DNA from: Streptomyces peucetius
GTDB lineage: Bacteria; Actinomycetota; Actinomycetes; Streptomycetales; Streptomycetaceae
Assembly: GCF_025854275.1 (NCBI RefSeq)
Contig: NZ_CP107567.1
Location: 4,278,001 to 4,342,000, forward strand
Length of the DNA stretch: 64,000 nucleotides
Reading direction: 5' to 3'
How positions within the stretch are numbered: position 1 is the first letter of the stretch; each line of letters opens with the position of its first letter. Shown one piece after another: positions 1 through 9,199 of this stretch. Both the position numbers and the translations under genes were made by a program. Under the pieces are notes generated by a model. The model had not been told where the DNA came from and ran no database searches. It was given only the letters and a program-made list of their open reading frames with translations.

Positions 1-1760
1 GGGCCGATGCCGCACACCCAGCCGGTCTCCGGCCCGTCCGGTCCGTCGTAGGACACGCCGAGGGACGCGATGGTGCGGGCGATGCCCGCCCACCACTCCC
101 GTGGACGGGCCTCGTCGAGAGTCCGGGCGAACACACTGCTCGTGGACAGCCCGCCCGGCCGGTCGCCGGCCACCTCGCCGAAGCACTCCTCCATCAGGAA
201 GTGGTGGAAGAGGTCGCTCCGGCGGGCGTTGAGCGCGAGGCCGCTGCGCGCGAAGTCGAGGGGCGACGCCGTGTGCACGGCCGGGAAGCCGGACCTGGGT
301 GTGCCCAGTTCGGTGGAACCGGCCCTGGCGATGAAGTAGGGCACGTTGCCGGTGTTCAGCGAGGCCCGCTCCTCGGCACCGACATACGCGGCGGCCTCGG
401 GGCTGAGATAGTCCGGGTAGTGCCCGAGGAGCCGGAAGATCCGCTCGGCCTCCGTGGCCCGGCCCAGGTAGTCCGGGTGCGTGGCGGCGTCCAGGAACCG
501 GGTGTAGACCATCGTGGAGCGGATCAGACAGCGGACGGGCATGTCCGGGTAGCTGTCGAGCACCTTGGAGACGGCGTCGCCCCGGACCGCTCCGAGGGCG
601 TCGGTGTATCCGGCGAGGATCTCCTGGAAGTGGTCGATCGGTGACAGCGCCGTGTCGCCGAGCCGGGGCACGTTGTTCTTGTGCCGGTAGGTGACGTTCT
701 CCCACTGGACGCAGATGCCGTCCGACTCCCCGTCGCGGACCACCGGCCGTCGCATCTTCGACGTCTGGTCCCGGTCGATGCCGACGCCCGCCATGATCAG
801 GTCGATGGGCGAGTTCGGATTGGCCATCGGGACGAGCATCGTCGAGGCGACCGACAGCTTCAGCTGGTTGATCAGCACATGGGGCAGCGAGTCGTTCCGC
901 ACCCCCGGGTTGGGCCGGATCATGGTCTCCGTGTCGATCACACACGGGTGTTCGCCGCCGGCCAGCAGGTTCTCCTCGTGGAGGTCCGACGCCCCGATCG
1001 AGCCGAACAGCGCGCACAGGGCGCCGATCCGGTAGAAGTAGCGGGCGGGCTGATCCGGGGCCGTCATCGGCCGGGGCGTGACGAACTGCTGCCATCCGTG
1101 CGAGCCGACCGTGACGGACGCCGGTACGCACTCCTGGAGCGAGTACCGCAGATGCCCCTCCGCCGCGGTGTAGAGGTCGGACACGAACCGGTCCGAGACC
1201 AGGGCCCGCGGCTTGAAGACGACCTTAATGCCGCCACCCAGCCGCACGCCCACGACCTGCCGGTTGTCGTTGTGCAGGTCCGCGCCCGTGGCGAAGAGCG
1301 ACACGACGGGATCGTCGTCGGTGGGCAGCAGCCCGGCCCGGTGCAGGGCCGTGCGGTCCTGGGCGTAGGCGGTGAACAGATCGGCGTAGGCGTCGAGCGA
1401 GTTGCGCAGGACCGTCTCGAGGCGTTCTTGGAGCACGGGGTACGCGTCGAGGACGCGCCGGCTGTTCTTCGGGTCCTCCAGATGCCCCCGGAACCTCTGG
1501 AGTGCCTGGTCGCCGTCGGAGGTCATGGGCAGGCCGTGCCGTTCCCTGAAGGCGTGGAACTCACCGATCAGCGTCCGGAAGGAGTGGCTCTCGACCGTGG
1601 TGGCGAGTTCCTCCCACACCTGGTGGAGCAGCGACTCGGTGTGCTCCGGCGCCGACGCTTCGGCGACCGGGCCGCGCAGTCGCGCGGCGACCGTGGCGAG
1701 CGGGACCAGATGGACATAGAAGGGGAGGAACGCCTTGATGGATACGCCGGGTTCGGTCAT
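1..1760 (-). CDS. lanM2: LanM-type lanthipeptide synthetase 2 (partial, 3' end outside window)
   Basis: Class II lanthipeptide synthetase; LanM enzymes phosphorylate and dehydrate Ser/Thr of a precursor and then cyclise with Cys. About 586 codons are visible, which covers the dehydratase (DUF4135) half. The LanC-like cyclase half lies beyond the left edge. The motif GADLHND puts the catalytic Asp and His of the kinase-like fold at D161 and H163, followed by the conserved KPR. The ATG overlaps the lanT stop as ATGA, so the two are translationally coupled. No other start lies upstream in frame. Compared with LanM1 the N-terminus before the active site is about 84 residues shorter. By position (A1-A2-M1-T-M2) it corresponds to LtnM2, which modifies the beta peptide in lacticin 3147. 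That assignment is inference. Confidence 0.93.
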   Translation of the reverse strand, partial: MTEPGVSIKAFLPFYVHLVPLATVAARLRGPVAEASAPEHTESLLHQVWEELATTVESHSFRTLIGEFHAFRERHGLPMTSDGDQALQRFRGHLEDPKNSRRVLDAYPVLQERLETVLRNSLDAYADLFTAYAQDRTALHRAGLLPTDDDPVVSLFATGADLHNDNRQVVGVRLGGGIKVVFKPRALVSDRFVSDLYTAAEGHLRYSLQECVPASVTVGSHGWQQFVTPRPMTAPDQPARYFYRIGALCALFGSIGASDLHEENLLAGGEHPCVIDTETMIRPNPGVRNDSLPHVLINQLKLSVASTMLVPMANPNSPIDLIMAGVGIDRDQTSKMRRPVVRDGESDGICVQWENVTYRHKNNVPRLGDTALSPIDHFQEILAGYTDALGAVRGDAVSKVLDSYPDMPVRCLIRSTMVYTRFLDAATHPDYLGRATEAERIFRLLGHYPDYLSPEAAAYVGAEERASLNTGNVPYFIARAGSTELGTPRSGFPAVHTASPLDFARSGLALNARRSDLFHHFLMEECFGEVAGDRPGGLSTSSVFARTLDEARPREWWAGIARTIASLGVSYDGPDGPETGWVCGIG

Positions 1761-3916
1761 GCGTGCTCGCCTCCGACGAGAAGGTCCATGGTCTTGTCCG
1801 CGTAGAGGTCGGTGTAGACGGAGCCGCCGTCGAGCAGCTCCTCGTGCGTTCCCTGTTCGACGACGCGCCCGTCTGCGAACACGTAGATGTGGTCCGCCGA
1901 CCGGATCGTCGCCAGCCGGTGGGCGATGATCACCTGCGTGGCGCCGATGTCCCGGATGATCTGGTTGACGCGGCGCTCGTTGACGGTGTCGAGGGACGCG
2001 GTCGCCTCGTCCATCACCAGGATCCTGGGGCGCTGCAGCAGAGCCCGGACGATCGCGAGACGCTGGCGCTGACCGCCGGAGAAGTTCGCGCCCATCTCCG
2101 ACACCAGGGTCTTGAGACCCATGGGAAGGTCGTCGAGGAAGTCGAGGATGCCGACGCTGTCGCAGTACTCGCGCACCTGCTCCAGCGAGATGTCCTGGCC
2201 GAGCGTCAGGTTCTCCAGGATGGTGCGGTTGTGCAGATGGACTTCCTGCGGGATGTAGCCGATGGTGCGGCGCAGCGCGTTCCTGTCGTACTCGTTCATG
2301 TCGACGCCGCCGAACCGCACACTGCCGGCGGTGGGTTCGTAGAGTCCGCAGATGATCCGCCCCAGGGTGCTCTTGCCCGAGCCGGACGGGCCGACGAGCG
2401 CAACCTTCGATCCGGCGGGGATGTCCAGCGACACGTCCCGCACGACGAGTTCGCTGTGCTTCGTGTACCGGAAGCTGACGTCCTGCAGACGGATCGACGT
2501 AGACGGGAGCTCCTTACGGCTGCCGCCGAGCGACTCTGGGGACGCGTTCGCGATGTCGTTGAGGCGGGCCATGTACCGGGAGGCCTCGTTGAACTCGGTG
2601 TAGGTCTGGAACACCGACGTCGCCAGCGCGAAGTACGTCGCGGACACGGCCTGGACGGCGATCGCCGCGCCGAGGGAGATCACGCCGTGGCTCACGAAGT
2701 ACAGGCTGGTCAGCAGCAGGACGATCGGGCCGAACATCTGCGTCGTCGTCGTCACGCCGCCGATGCGCCCCTGCTGGAGCCGCATCCGCGTCTGCATCGC
2801 TTCGAGCGACTTGGCGTAGGTCGTCGTCCAGCCGTCGATGAACTCGTCCGCGTAACCGCCCATTTTGATGGTGGGGATCGACACGATGGCGTCGAGCTGG
2901 GTGGACTGGCTCTTGGACAGATGGGCGATCTCGGCGTCGACGGCTTCCAGGACCCGTACGCGGGTCCTCATCAGGTACGCGGCGTTCAGCAGGAACAGGC
3001 CGGCTGCCACGGTGCCCAGCCGCCACTCGGTGACGAACAGGTACACGGTGACGCACACGAGGGTGCCGACGTCCAGGATGCCCTGGGCGACGCGTGAGGA
3101 CAGCAGGTCACGGATCGAGTTCACGCTGTTGAGGCGGAACAGAAGCTCACCGGGTTGTCGTGTGGTGAAGAACCGGTACGGCAGGGCCAGCAGCCTGGTG
3201 AACGTATGGGTCATCAGGTGCCGGCCGAGCAGGGCGACCAGCGACGACAGGGCCATGACCCTGACGAGGTGGATCGCGAGGTACCCGGCGGCCACCGCCA
3301 CGATCATCGCGATGGCCAGGGACAGGTCGTCCAGGCCACGCCAGCCGGCGGACCGGTCGACGGCCCACTCGGTGAGCATCGGGATGCCCAGCACGGCCGC
3401 GTACCCGCTGAGGGACAGCAGCGCCACCAGCGCGATCCGCTGCCGGGACCCTTCCGCGAACAACGGGATGCTGCGCCACTCGGCCAGCGGCTTCGAGCGG
3501 GTCTTCTCGAACGTCGGACCCGGCTCGGCGACCAGCGCGATGTTGCTGAAGCCGGCCTCCAGTTCGGCGCGGCTGATACGGCGGCGGCCCACGGCCGGGT
3601 CCATGACGACCGCGGTCCGCCCGTCGAACCGCTCCAGTACGAGGAAGTGGTAGTCCTCCCAGTAGAGGATCACGGGACAGGTGAACTTCTCCAGCGCGGT
3701 GACGTCCCTGATGCGGTACGGCTTCACGTCCATGCCGCGGGAGGTCAGGAACTGGGCGAGCTGGCTCGCGGACAGTCCGTCGCGCCCCGCGTCCATGGCG
3801 TCCCGGGCGGTGGAGATGTCCTCCGCGCGTCCGTAGTAGCGCAGCAGCGACACACAGGAGCAGAGGCCGCACTCGGTCTGGGTGACCTGGGTGACGGTCG
3901 GCAGACGGCGCGCCAT
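1757..3916 (-). CDS. lanT: LanT: C39 peptidase-ABC exporter for lanthipeptides
   Basis: A 719-residue ABC exporter that removes double-glycine-type leaders and exports the modified peptides. The N-terminal C39 peptidase has the catalytic triad in place: C16 in the TQTECGLC motif, H90 and D106. A six-helix membrane domain follows, then the ATPase domain with Walker A GPSGSGKST (G509-T517), the signature FSGGQRQR and Walker B ILVMDEATASLD. The start ATG directly abuts the lanM1 TAG, with a GGGGAGGG ribosome site inside lanM1. The stop overlaps the lanM2 start. One transporter with two LanMs and two precursors implies that it serves both peptides, whose leaders end in GA and GG. Confidence 0.97.
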   Translation of the reverse strand: MARRLPTVTQVTQTECGLCSCVSLLRYYGRAEDISTARDAMDAGRDGLSASQLAQFLTSRGMDVKPYRIRDVTALEKFTCPVILYWEDYHFLVLERFDGRTAVVMDPAVGRRRISRAELEAGFSNIALVAEPGPTFEKTRSKPLAEWRSIPLFAEGSRQRIALVALLSLSGYAAVLGIPMLTEWAVDRSAGWRGLDDLSLAIAMIVAVAAGYLAIHLVRVMALSSLVALLGRHLMTHTFTRLLALPYRFFTTRQPGELLFRLNSVNSIRDLLSSRVAQGILDVGTLVCVTVYLFVTEWRLGTVAAGLFLLNAAYLMRTRVRVLEAVDAEIAHLSKSQSTQLDAIVSIPTIKMGGYADEFIDGWTTTYAKSLEAMQTRMRLQQGRIGGVTTTTQMFGPIVLLLTSLYFVSHGVISLGAAIAVQAVSATYFALATSVFQTYTEFNEASRYMARLNDIANASPESLGGSRKELPSTSIRLQDVSFRYTKHSELVVRDVSLDIPAGSKVALVGPSGSGKSTLGRIICGLYEPTAGSVRFGGVDMNEYDRNALRRTIGYIPQEVHLHNRTILENLTLGQDISLEQVREYCDSVGILDFLDDLPMGLKTLVSEMGANFSGGQRQRLAIVRALLQRPRILVMDEATASLDTVNERRVNQIIRDIGATQVIIAHRLATIRSADHIYVFADGRVVEQGTHEELLDGGSVYTDLYADKTMDLLVGGEHA

Positions 3917-6900
3917 CTATCGGCCCTCCCCGGTGAGGAGGACCGGGGAGACCCGCCGGGCCGGGTCCAGGCGGTTGACCAGGTGCAGTACGACTCCGGC
4001 GGTGCCGACCATGAGGCTGCTGGTGTGGGCGTAGCGGCTTCTGGCGTCGCCGAGCTTGCGGAGGAAGACGTCCGGCTGGAGCCACTTCCGTTCGATGCCG
4101 GTGATCTCGGCGCGCAGCGGGGTTTCGCCGGCGCCGGCGAGGGCGGTCAGCGCGTCGTGATTGCCGAGGTCGCCGTGGCACCAGGTGAGGTTGCGGCCGA
4201 AACCGAGCTCGATGATGTTGCCCACGGCCCGGTCCCGCAGCTGTGCCACGGCGTCGTCGCCGCATACGGCGTGGTAGGCGGACAGGGCGAGGGCGATACC
4301 GGTGGAGCCGTGGCACCAGCCGGTCGAGAAGGACTGTGGCGTGGCGGCGTTGGAGGACCAGTTGCCCGCGTCGGCGTCGTGGAAGCCGTGGAGCCGCTCC
4401 GCCAGGCCCGCCGTTGCGGACTCGACGACCGCACGCCGGCCGGAGGGGAGATGCGGATGGGCCCGGCACAGCGCGTGCAGGACTCCGCTGACGCCGTGTG
4501 CGAAGCCGGACTGCGTCAGGACGGACCGGGCGCCGTTCCCGCCGCGGTGCAGGGCGTCCACCAGCAGCTCGGTCAGCGTCTCGACCGACTCGGCGGCGTG
4601 CGGCCCGCCGATCGCCGTCACGCACGACAGCACACCCGCGACGCCACCGATGACGTCCAGGGGCAGCCGGTCGCGGGGCACGTCGCCGATCTGGCCGAGG
4701 AGCAGTGGCAGTGCGTCCTGGGCGGCACGGGTCCAGCCCTCCTCACCGAGGATCCGGCCCGCCGCCGAGAGCGCGAACAGGATTCCGGCCATGCCCGTGT
4801 AGCCGCCGTAACCGGCCTGCTGGATGCTGCGGGTCTCGTACCGCTTGGTGCTGAGGATGTCCGCGGTGGTCGAGAAGATCTGCGCGGACAGGTCACGGTA
4901 CCGGCGCTCGTCCAGCAGGCGCCCGGCGGCGGCCAGCGCCAGGGCGGGGCCGCTGCGCCCGGTGTAGAGGTCGTACCCCAGGACACCGGGCGGCCACGGC
5001 CGGTTGGCCTCCGCGGAGGCGAGCGGGCCGATCCAGGTACGGGGCAGATGCGCGAACCGGTCGGGGCGCGAGGTGGCGACGAGCTGGTCGGACAGGCGGG
5101 CCACCAGCCTGATCAGCGCGTCGTCCTCCTCCTGGGCGGCCGGTCCCGCCGCTGGGTCGGCCGCCGTGCCGCCGGCGGGGGCGAGGTGGTTGTCGGGGAA
5201 CCGGGAGGCGAAGGCCGAGTACAGCAGCCTGAGCTCCTCCCCGAGCTCGAACTCGTTCATACGGGCGGCCTTGGCGAGGGCCAGGTCGAGCGGTGACACG
5301 CCGAAGTCAGCGCCGACCTCGTTGCCTTCCCCGTCGGTAAGCGCGGTGCCGGTGCCGGCGACGGTGAAGTAGGGGACGTCCCGCTCGGCGAGCTGCCGCA
5401 TCTCGGACCGGATGATCTGGCGGTCGGACGTCTTGCTGGCGATCGCGATGCGCTTCAGCAGGGCCAGGTAGGGAGCGGTGCCGTCGAGGGCGCCGGGGCC
5501 GGCCGTCATCCGCAGCGTCTGGCCGTACAGCGCGGTCGGGTTGTGGACGTACCGGACGCGGATGCCGGCGGCCGTCTTGCGCAGCAGACCGGTCCAGGTG
5601 TCCGGGTCGGCCATCACGGCACGGAAGACCCTGGTGAAGCCTTCGGCCATCTGCCGGCCCAGGTCGTGGGTCGCGTCCTCGGTCAGGGCGCCGACGACGG
5701 TCTTGCGTTCCGCGGCCGCCGCCGGCCGCAGCGCCAGGCTGACCCGGTCGGTGAACGGAGCGTCGAACTGCATGGACTTGAACGGCGAGTTGCCCCTGCC
5801 CTGATCACCGAGGAACCCGAGGTCGATGTGTCCGGCGTCGTCGCCCTTCCCGGCCATGACGAGGGGGAGGATGCCGATCCCGTAGATCGACTGGGCGATC
5901 GTCGCGTACGCGTTGCCGGGTGCCTCCGGCGTGGGGCCGGTGTGGATCCGCTCGGGGTGCAGGATCGTTTCCAGGTCGATGGGGAGCGGCCCGCGCCGGG
6001 TCGGCAGGATGTTCTCGAAGTGCATGTCCCGCGCGTTGAGCAGATAGAGCACGGCGGCCAGTTCGCCGCTGGCGCGCATGAACTCGGCGGACATGTCCGA
6101 GACGTCCTCGGCCTCGACGAACTCCACGTACCCGTACCGGTCGCGTTCGAGGACGCCGGCCGCGACCAGGCCCGTGTCCAGAAGGGCGTTGAGCTCCTGG
6201 GCGATGGTGACGTAGGCGGCCTCGCAGGACACGTCCCGGGGCTTGTACACCAGGCGCTTCCCGGAACCGAAGGTGAGGACCGACACGCTGCGGCCGTGGT
6301 TGTGCGTGTCGCCCTCGGACCGGCCCAGGGACACCAGCGGGTCGCTGGTGCCGATGCCGAACCTGTCCGCGATGGCCGGGCGGTCGGCGGTCAGACGGGT
6401 GCAGAGCTCAGCGAAGGCGGCCTGCTCGTTGCCGAGCACCAGGCGGGTGACGTCCCGCAGGACCGGGAAGGACAGGCCGCTCGCGGCCTCGAAGGACGTC
6501 CGCACCGACTGCTGGACGAAGTACCGGTAGCGGGCCTCGGGCGTCTCCCCGTCGAGGAGGCCGCTCTCCCGTGCGTGGTTGACGGCGGCGACCAGCGGGC
6601 GGGTGTACACCTCGCGAAGACGGACCTCGGCGCGCTCGAGCAGTTCGACGAGGGCGGCGGCGGGCTCGGCGAAGAGGTGCGGAAAGGCGTCGATCGGGTC
6701 CGCGTCCGCGACCGCGGCGGCGACGCTCCTGACGACGTGCTGGAACGGATACTCCTCCGGGCGGCTCAGCCACTCCTGAACCGCGGCACGGGTACCGGCG
6801 TCCGAGACGCGTGCGCCCGGTGTGTCCTCGCTCCTGCCGGCTTCGAGGACAGCGGTGATCTCGTCGTCGAACCGTGCCAGTGGTGCGATGGTTTCTTCGA

Positions 6901-7042
6901 CTTCGGCGCTGTCGAACTCTGGGTAGTACTCGGCAGGAGATATCACTTCTTGCAACTCCGTCTTCGCGCGATGTCGAGAAACGAGAAATGAACGCGGATT
7001 GGAAGCCGGGCGTGTGAACGACCGGATTCCAATCCGGCTCAT
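3917..7042 (-). CDS. lanM1: LanM-type lanthipeptide synthetase 1
   Basis: A complete bifunctional class II lanthipeptide synthetase of 1041 residues. The N-terminal dehydratase has GDTHNHG with D245 and H247 (same place as the Asp/His pair of CylM) and a following KPRD. The C-terminal LanC-like cyclase shows AHG, WCHGSTG (C910) and WCHGDLG (C955, H956), which are the three zinc ligands. It starts 36 bp after the beta precursor. The ribosome site is weak (GGTGAG), so expression may depend on read-through from the precursor genes. By gene order it corresponds to LtnM1, which modifies the alpha peptide in lacticin 3147. Which peptide it uses here is inferred, not seen. Confidence 0.97.
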   Translation of the reverse strand: MSRIGIRSFTRPASNPRSFLVSRHRAKTELQEVISPAEYYPEFDSAEVEETIAPLARFDDEITAVLEAGRSEDTPGARVSDAGTRAAVQEWLSRPEEYPFQHVVRSVAAAVADADPIDAFPHLFAEPAAALVELLERAEVRLREVYTRPLVAAVNHARESGLLDGETPEARYRYFVQQSVRTSFEAASGLSFPVLRDVTRLVLGNEQAAFAELCTRLTADRPAIADRFGIGTSDPLVSLGRSEGDTHNHGRSVSVLTFGSGKRLVYKPRDVSCEAAYVTIAQELNALLDTGLVAAGVLERDRYGYVEFVEAEDVSDMSAEFMRASGELAAVLYLLNARDMHFENILPTRRGPLPIDLETILHPERIHTGPTPEAPGNAYATIAQSIYGIGILPLVMAGKGDDAGHIDLGFLGDQGRGNSPFKSMQFDAPFTDRVSLALRPAAAAERKTVVGALTEDATHDLGRQMAEGFTRVFRAVMADPDTWTGLLRKTAAGIRVRYVHNPTALYGQTLRMTAGPGALDGTAPYLALLKRIAIASKTSDRQIIRSEMRQLAERDVPYFTVAGTGTALTDGEGNEVGADFGVSPLDLALAKAARMNEFELGEELRLLYSAFASRFPDNHLAPAGGTAADPAAGPAAQEEDDALIRLVARLSDQLVATSRPDRFAHLPRTWIGPLASAEANRPWPPGVLGYDLYTGRSGPALALAAAGRLLDERRYRDLSAQIFSTTADILSTKRYETRSIQQAGYGGYTGMAGILFALSAAGRILGEEGWTRAAQDALPLLLGQIGDVPRDRLPLDVIGGVAGVLSCVTAIGGPHAAESVETLTELLVDALHRGGNGARSVLTQSGFAHGVSGVLHALCRAHPHLPSGRRAVVESATAGLAERLHGFHDADAGNWSSNAATPQSFSTGWCHGSTGIALALSAYHAVCGDDAVAQLRDRAVGNIIELGFGRNLTWCHGDLGNHDALTALAGAGETPLRAEITGIERKWLQPDVFLRKLGDARSRYAHTSSLMVGTAGVVLHLVNRLDPARRVSPVLLTGEGR

Positions 7043-7078
7043 CGTGCTACTGGCTCACCGAAATCGATGCAGCAGAAT

Positions 7079-7240
7079 TCAGCACGCGCTGGTGCACTTG
7101 GTGGTCGGGCACATGGCCGCGGAGACCAGGGTGACCGTGGCGATGCACCACGCGGCCGTGCCGCCGTAGGTGTCCGCCTCGCTCAGCTCGATGAGCTCGG
7201 CCTCGTCGTAGCCGCCGAGTATGTCGTTGTTGTTCTGCAT
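7079..7240 (-). CDS. lanA2: Lanthipeptide precursor, beta-type
   Basis: A 53-residue precursor. The leader ends IELSEADTYGG, almost the same wording as the LtnA2 leader, with a double-glycine cut predicted after residue 27. The 26-residue core starts TAAWC and ends CPTTKCTSAC; this ending is diagnostic of beta peptides (lacticin 3147 A2, haloduracin beta). Core cysteines are at 5, 17, 22 and 26. An N-terminal T1-C5 ring, as in haloduracin beta, is possible, plus three C-terminal rings. The start ATG has a strong AAGGAG 8 bp upstream. It lies 31 bp after lanA1 and before lanM1. Beta peptides form the pore after the alpha peptide binds lipid II (family knowledge). Confidence 0.96.
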   Translation of the reverse strand: MQNNNDILGGYDEAELIELSEADTYGGTAAWCIATVTLVSAAMCPTTKCTSAC

Positions 7241-7271
7241 GATGATCTCTCCTTCTTCGGGTGATGCGAGG

Positions 7272-7436
7272 TCAGTTGCAGTTGGGCTGGCATTCCTTGG
7301 TGAGGGTGCACCAGCCGCCCTGGTTGCCCAGCCAGTCGGACAGGGAGAAGGTGTTCGTGGTGCAGGCGCCGTAGGCAACGCCGTCGAAGTCCTGCTCCTG
7401 GATCTCTTCGAGCAGGGAAAGGTCACCCTTGTACAT
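7272..7436 (-). CDS. lanA1: Lanthipeptide precursor, alpha-type (mersacidin/lacticin 3147 A1-like)
   Basis: A 54-residue precursor. The leader contains SLLEEIQEQDFDGVAYGA and is cut after GA, as in LtnA1. The 30-residue core begins CTTNTFSLSDWLGN and ends with WCTLTKECQPNCN, containing the conserved TLTxEC lipid II-binding ring seen in mersacidin and all two-component alpha peptides. Core cysteines are at 1, 19, 25 and 29. It is the first gene of the operon, with a strong AAAGGAG site 6 bp upstream of the ATG. I see no confident promoter, only an AT-rich patch (GGAATAAGAAT) about 40 bp upstream. Family membership is clear from sequence; antibacterial activity is inferred. Confidence 0.97.
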   Translation of the reverse strand: MYKGDLSLLEEIQEQDFDGVAYGACTTNTFSLSDWLGNQGGWCTLTKECQPNCN

Positions 7437-7832
7437 AGAGCTCTCCTTTGTGTTGTGGATGGCGGGGCGCAGATTCTTATTCCGGCCGTCCGGCCCCGTG
7501 CGCCATCCTCCGCTCCGCTCATTCGCGTGGAGTACGGCGCGATCACAGGAATGCGTACACGCTTCGCATATGCCGGGCACATGGGCGCCGGCCGCGCGCC
7601 GGCCGGCCGGGACGGCCGAGATCGACTCGTGTGCGCGCGGCGTCCGAGGGACACTGGAGACCCCCCGAGGGGCAGATCCGCGGCGAGGGCCGAGCGCCTT
7701 CGCGGCGGATGCGCGTTCAGGGCTACTCGCTGCGCTGCGTGCCACTCGTGACCGCGCCCTGAACGGCCATGAGGCCCGCTCCGTGGCTTCCAACCGTAAG
7801 ATGATCCGAATTCGGAACAGCCCGGCGCAGGC
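7437..7832. other. Upstream region of the lanthipeptide operon
   Basis: About 400 bp between lanA1 and the degraded ccdA gene, all genes pointing left. It must hold the operon promoter unless transcription comes from further right. I find no regulator gene, no immunity gene and no convincing -35/-10 pair. The part next to lanA1 is less GC-rich than the rest. Confidence 0.5.
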
Positions 7833-8596
7833 TCAGACTTCCACGGTGAAGCCGTTCGACCACACCTGCATCGTCTGGACCATGGTGTCCCATGCACCGG
7901 TGAGGAGTAGCAGGCCGGTCGCAATCATCATCACACCGCCGATACGCATGACCCACACGTACCGCTGCTGATCCAGGTGAAGGCTCCGAGCGCCTTGCGG
8001 AAGGCGACGGCCGCCAGGATGAACGGCAGTCCGAGTCCGAGGCAGTAGGCCACGGTGAGCAGGGCTCCGCGGCCTGCGCTGGCTTCGTTCGCGGCGAGGA
8101 AGGTGACGGCGGAGAGCGTGGGCCCGATGCAGGGTGTCCAGCCGATGCCGAACAGGGCACCGAGGAGGGGTGCGCCGACGAGGCCGGACACGGGGCGTTT
8201 ACGGATGCGGAACTCGCGCTGGGTCAGCCAGGGCATCAGGCCCATGAAGAAGATGCCCAGGAGGATCATCAGCACGCCGAGGATGTTGGTCAGGATGACC
8301 CGGTGCGCTTGGAGGGTGGATCCGAAATAGCCGAAGAGAGCTCCCCCGGAGACGAACACAGCAGTGAAGCCGAGGACGAAGAGGGAGGCGCCGGCCACCA
8401 TCCGGCCGCGACGGGCGTCCGCCAAGTCGGTACCGGTGACACCGGTGACGTAGGAGAGGTAGCCGGGTACGAGGGGCAGGACGCACGGCGAGAAGAAGGA
8501 CACAAGGCCGGCGAGGACTGCGATAGGCAGCGCGAGCAGGAGGGCCCCGCCTACGACGGTGTCGTAGGTTCCGTTGGCCGCAGCAAGGACGTACAT
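7833..8596 (-). pseudogene. ccdA: CcdA-like cytochrome c biogenesis/thiol transporter, frameshifted
   Basis: A polytopic membrane protein of the CcdA/DsbD family, which passes electrons from cytoplasmic thioredoxin to extracytoplasmic thiol proteins. The FSPCVLPLVPGY and GWTPCIGPT motifs carry the two redox cysteines. The reading frame is intact to the last helix, then shifts near 7,968 and ends early at 7,931 with an unrelated tail. In the -1 frame the expected ending follows (QRYVWVMRIGG ... FTVEV, stop 7,833). A single-base deletion explains this. The start ATG at 8,596 has GGAGAAG upstream and sits 4 bp after the TlpA-like stop. Real mutation or sequencing error cannot be told apart here. 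Confidence 0.82.
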
Positions 8597-8600
8597 GAGA

Positions 8601-9199
8601 TCACTTCTCCGCAACCAGCGGGGCGATCAGGTTGCGAAGGTCTTCCTCGTTGAGGGCCTTCAGAGCGCGGGCTGCGATCTTCCCGTCCCGGTCGAGCACG
8701 ATGGTGGAGGGGATGGTCTGCGGGCTGAGGCTGCCCTTGGGGAAGCCGTTCAGGACCAGCTTTCCGATCGGATCGTGGAAGCTGGGGTACTCATGCCGTA
8801 GTCCTTGTCGAAGGCGATCGCAGGTCCGCGTTCGGAGTCGCGTGTGTTGATTCCGACGAACTGCACGCCTTCGGCTTCGGCCCCCTTGGCAACCTTTGCG
8901 ATGGAGGGGGCTTCGGCACGGCACGGCGGACACCACGAGCCCCACACGTTCATCACGACGACCTTGCCCTTTAGGCCTGCTATGTCGAGCTGTTTCCCGT
9001 CGAGCGTCTCGCCCTTCAGTCCGTTCGGGAATTGCCGATCTCGCTTGGGTACCGTGGAGATCCCGCCGTTGCCGGCGATGTAGTTCGTCTGACCACCACC
9101 CCCGGATGTGCCGCCCTCACCACACACGGACAGGACGAGCGTGCCCACGGTGACCAGCGTGGTCAAAAGGGCGGCACGGGAAAAACGGCACAGGCTCAT
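8601..9199 (-). pseudogene. TlpA/ResA-like thioredoxin lipoprotein, frameshifted
   Basis: An extracytoplasmic thiol-disulfide reductase of the TlpA/ResA type, expected partner of the CcdA-like gene just downstream. It has a hydrophobic N-terminus ending LVLSVC (an imperfect lipobox), a GSWCPPC active site, and the TlpA insert. Around 8,795 the frame shifts: after FDKDYGM the family expects EYPSFHDPIGKL, which is present in the other frame through to the stop at 8,601. One missing G would account for it. With the neighbouring ccdA lesion the whole reducing system would be inactive if both are real. It is divergent from the gene at 9,512. Confidence 0.82.

Noticed and set aside
681..1805. Plus-strand open frame opposite lanM2
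   Set aside because: The minus strand codes for a clear DUF4135 dehydratase with active-site residues.
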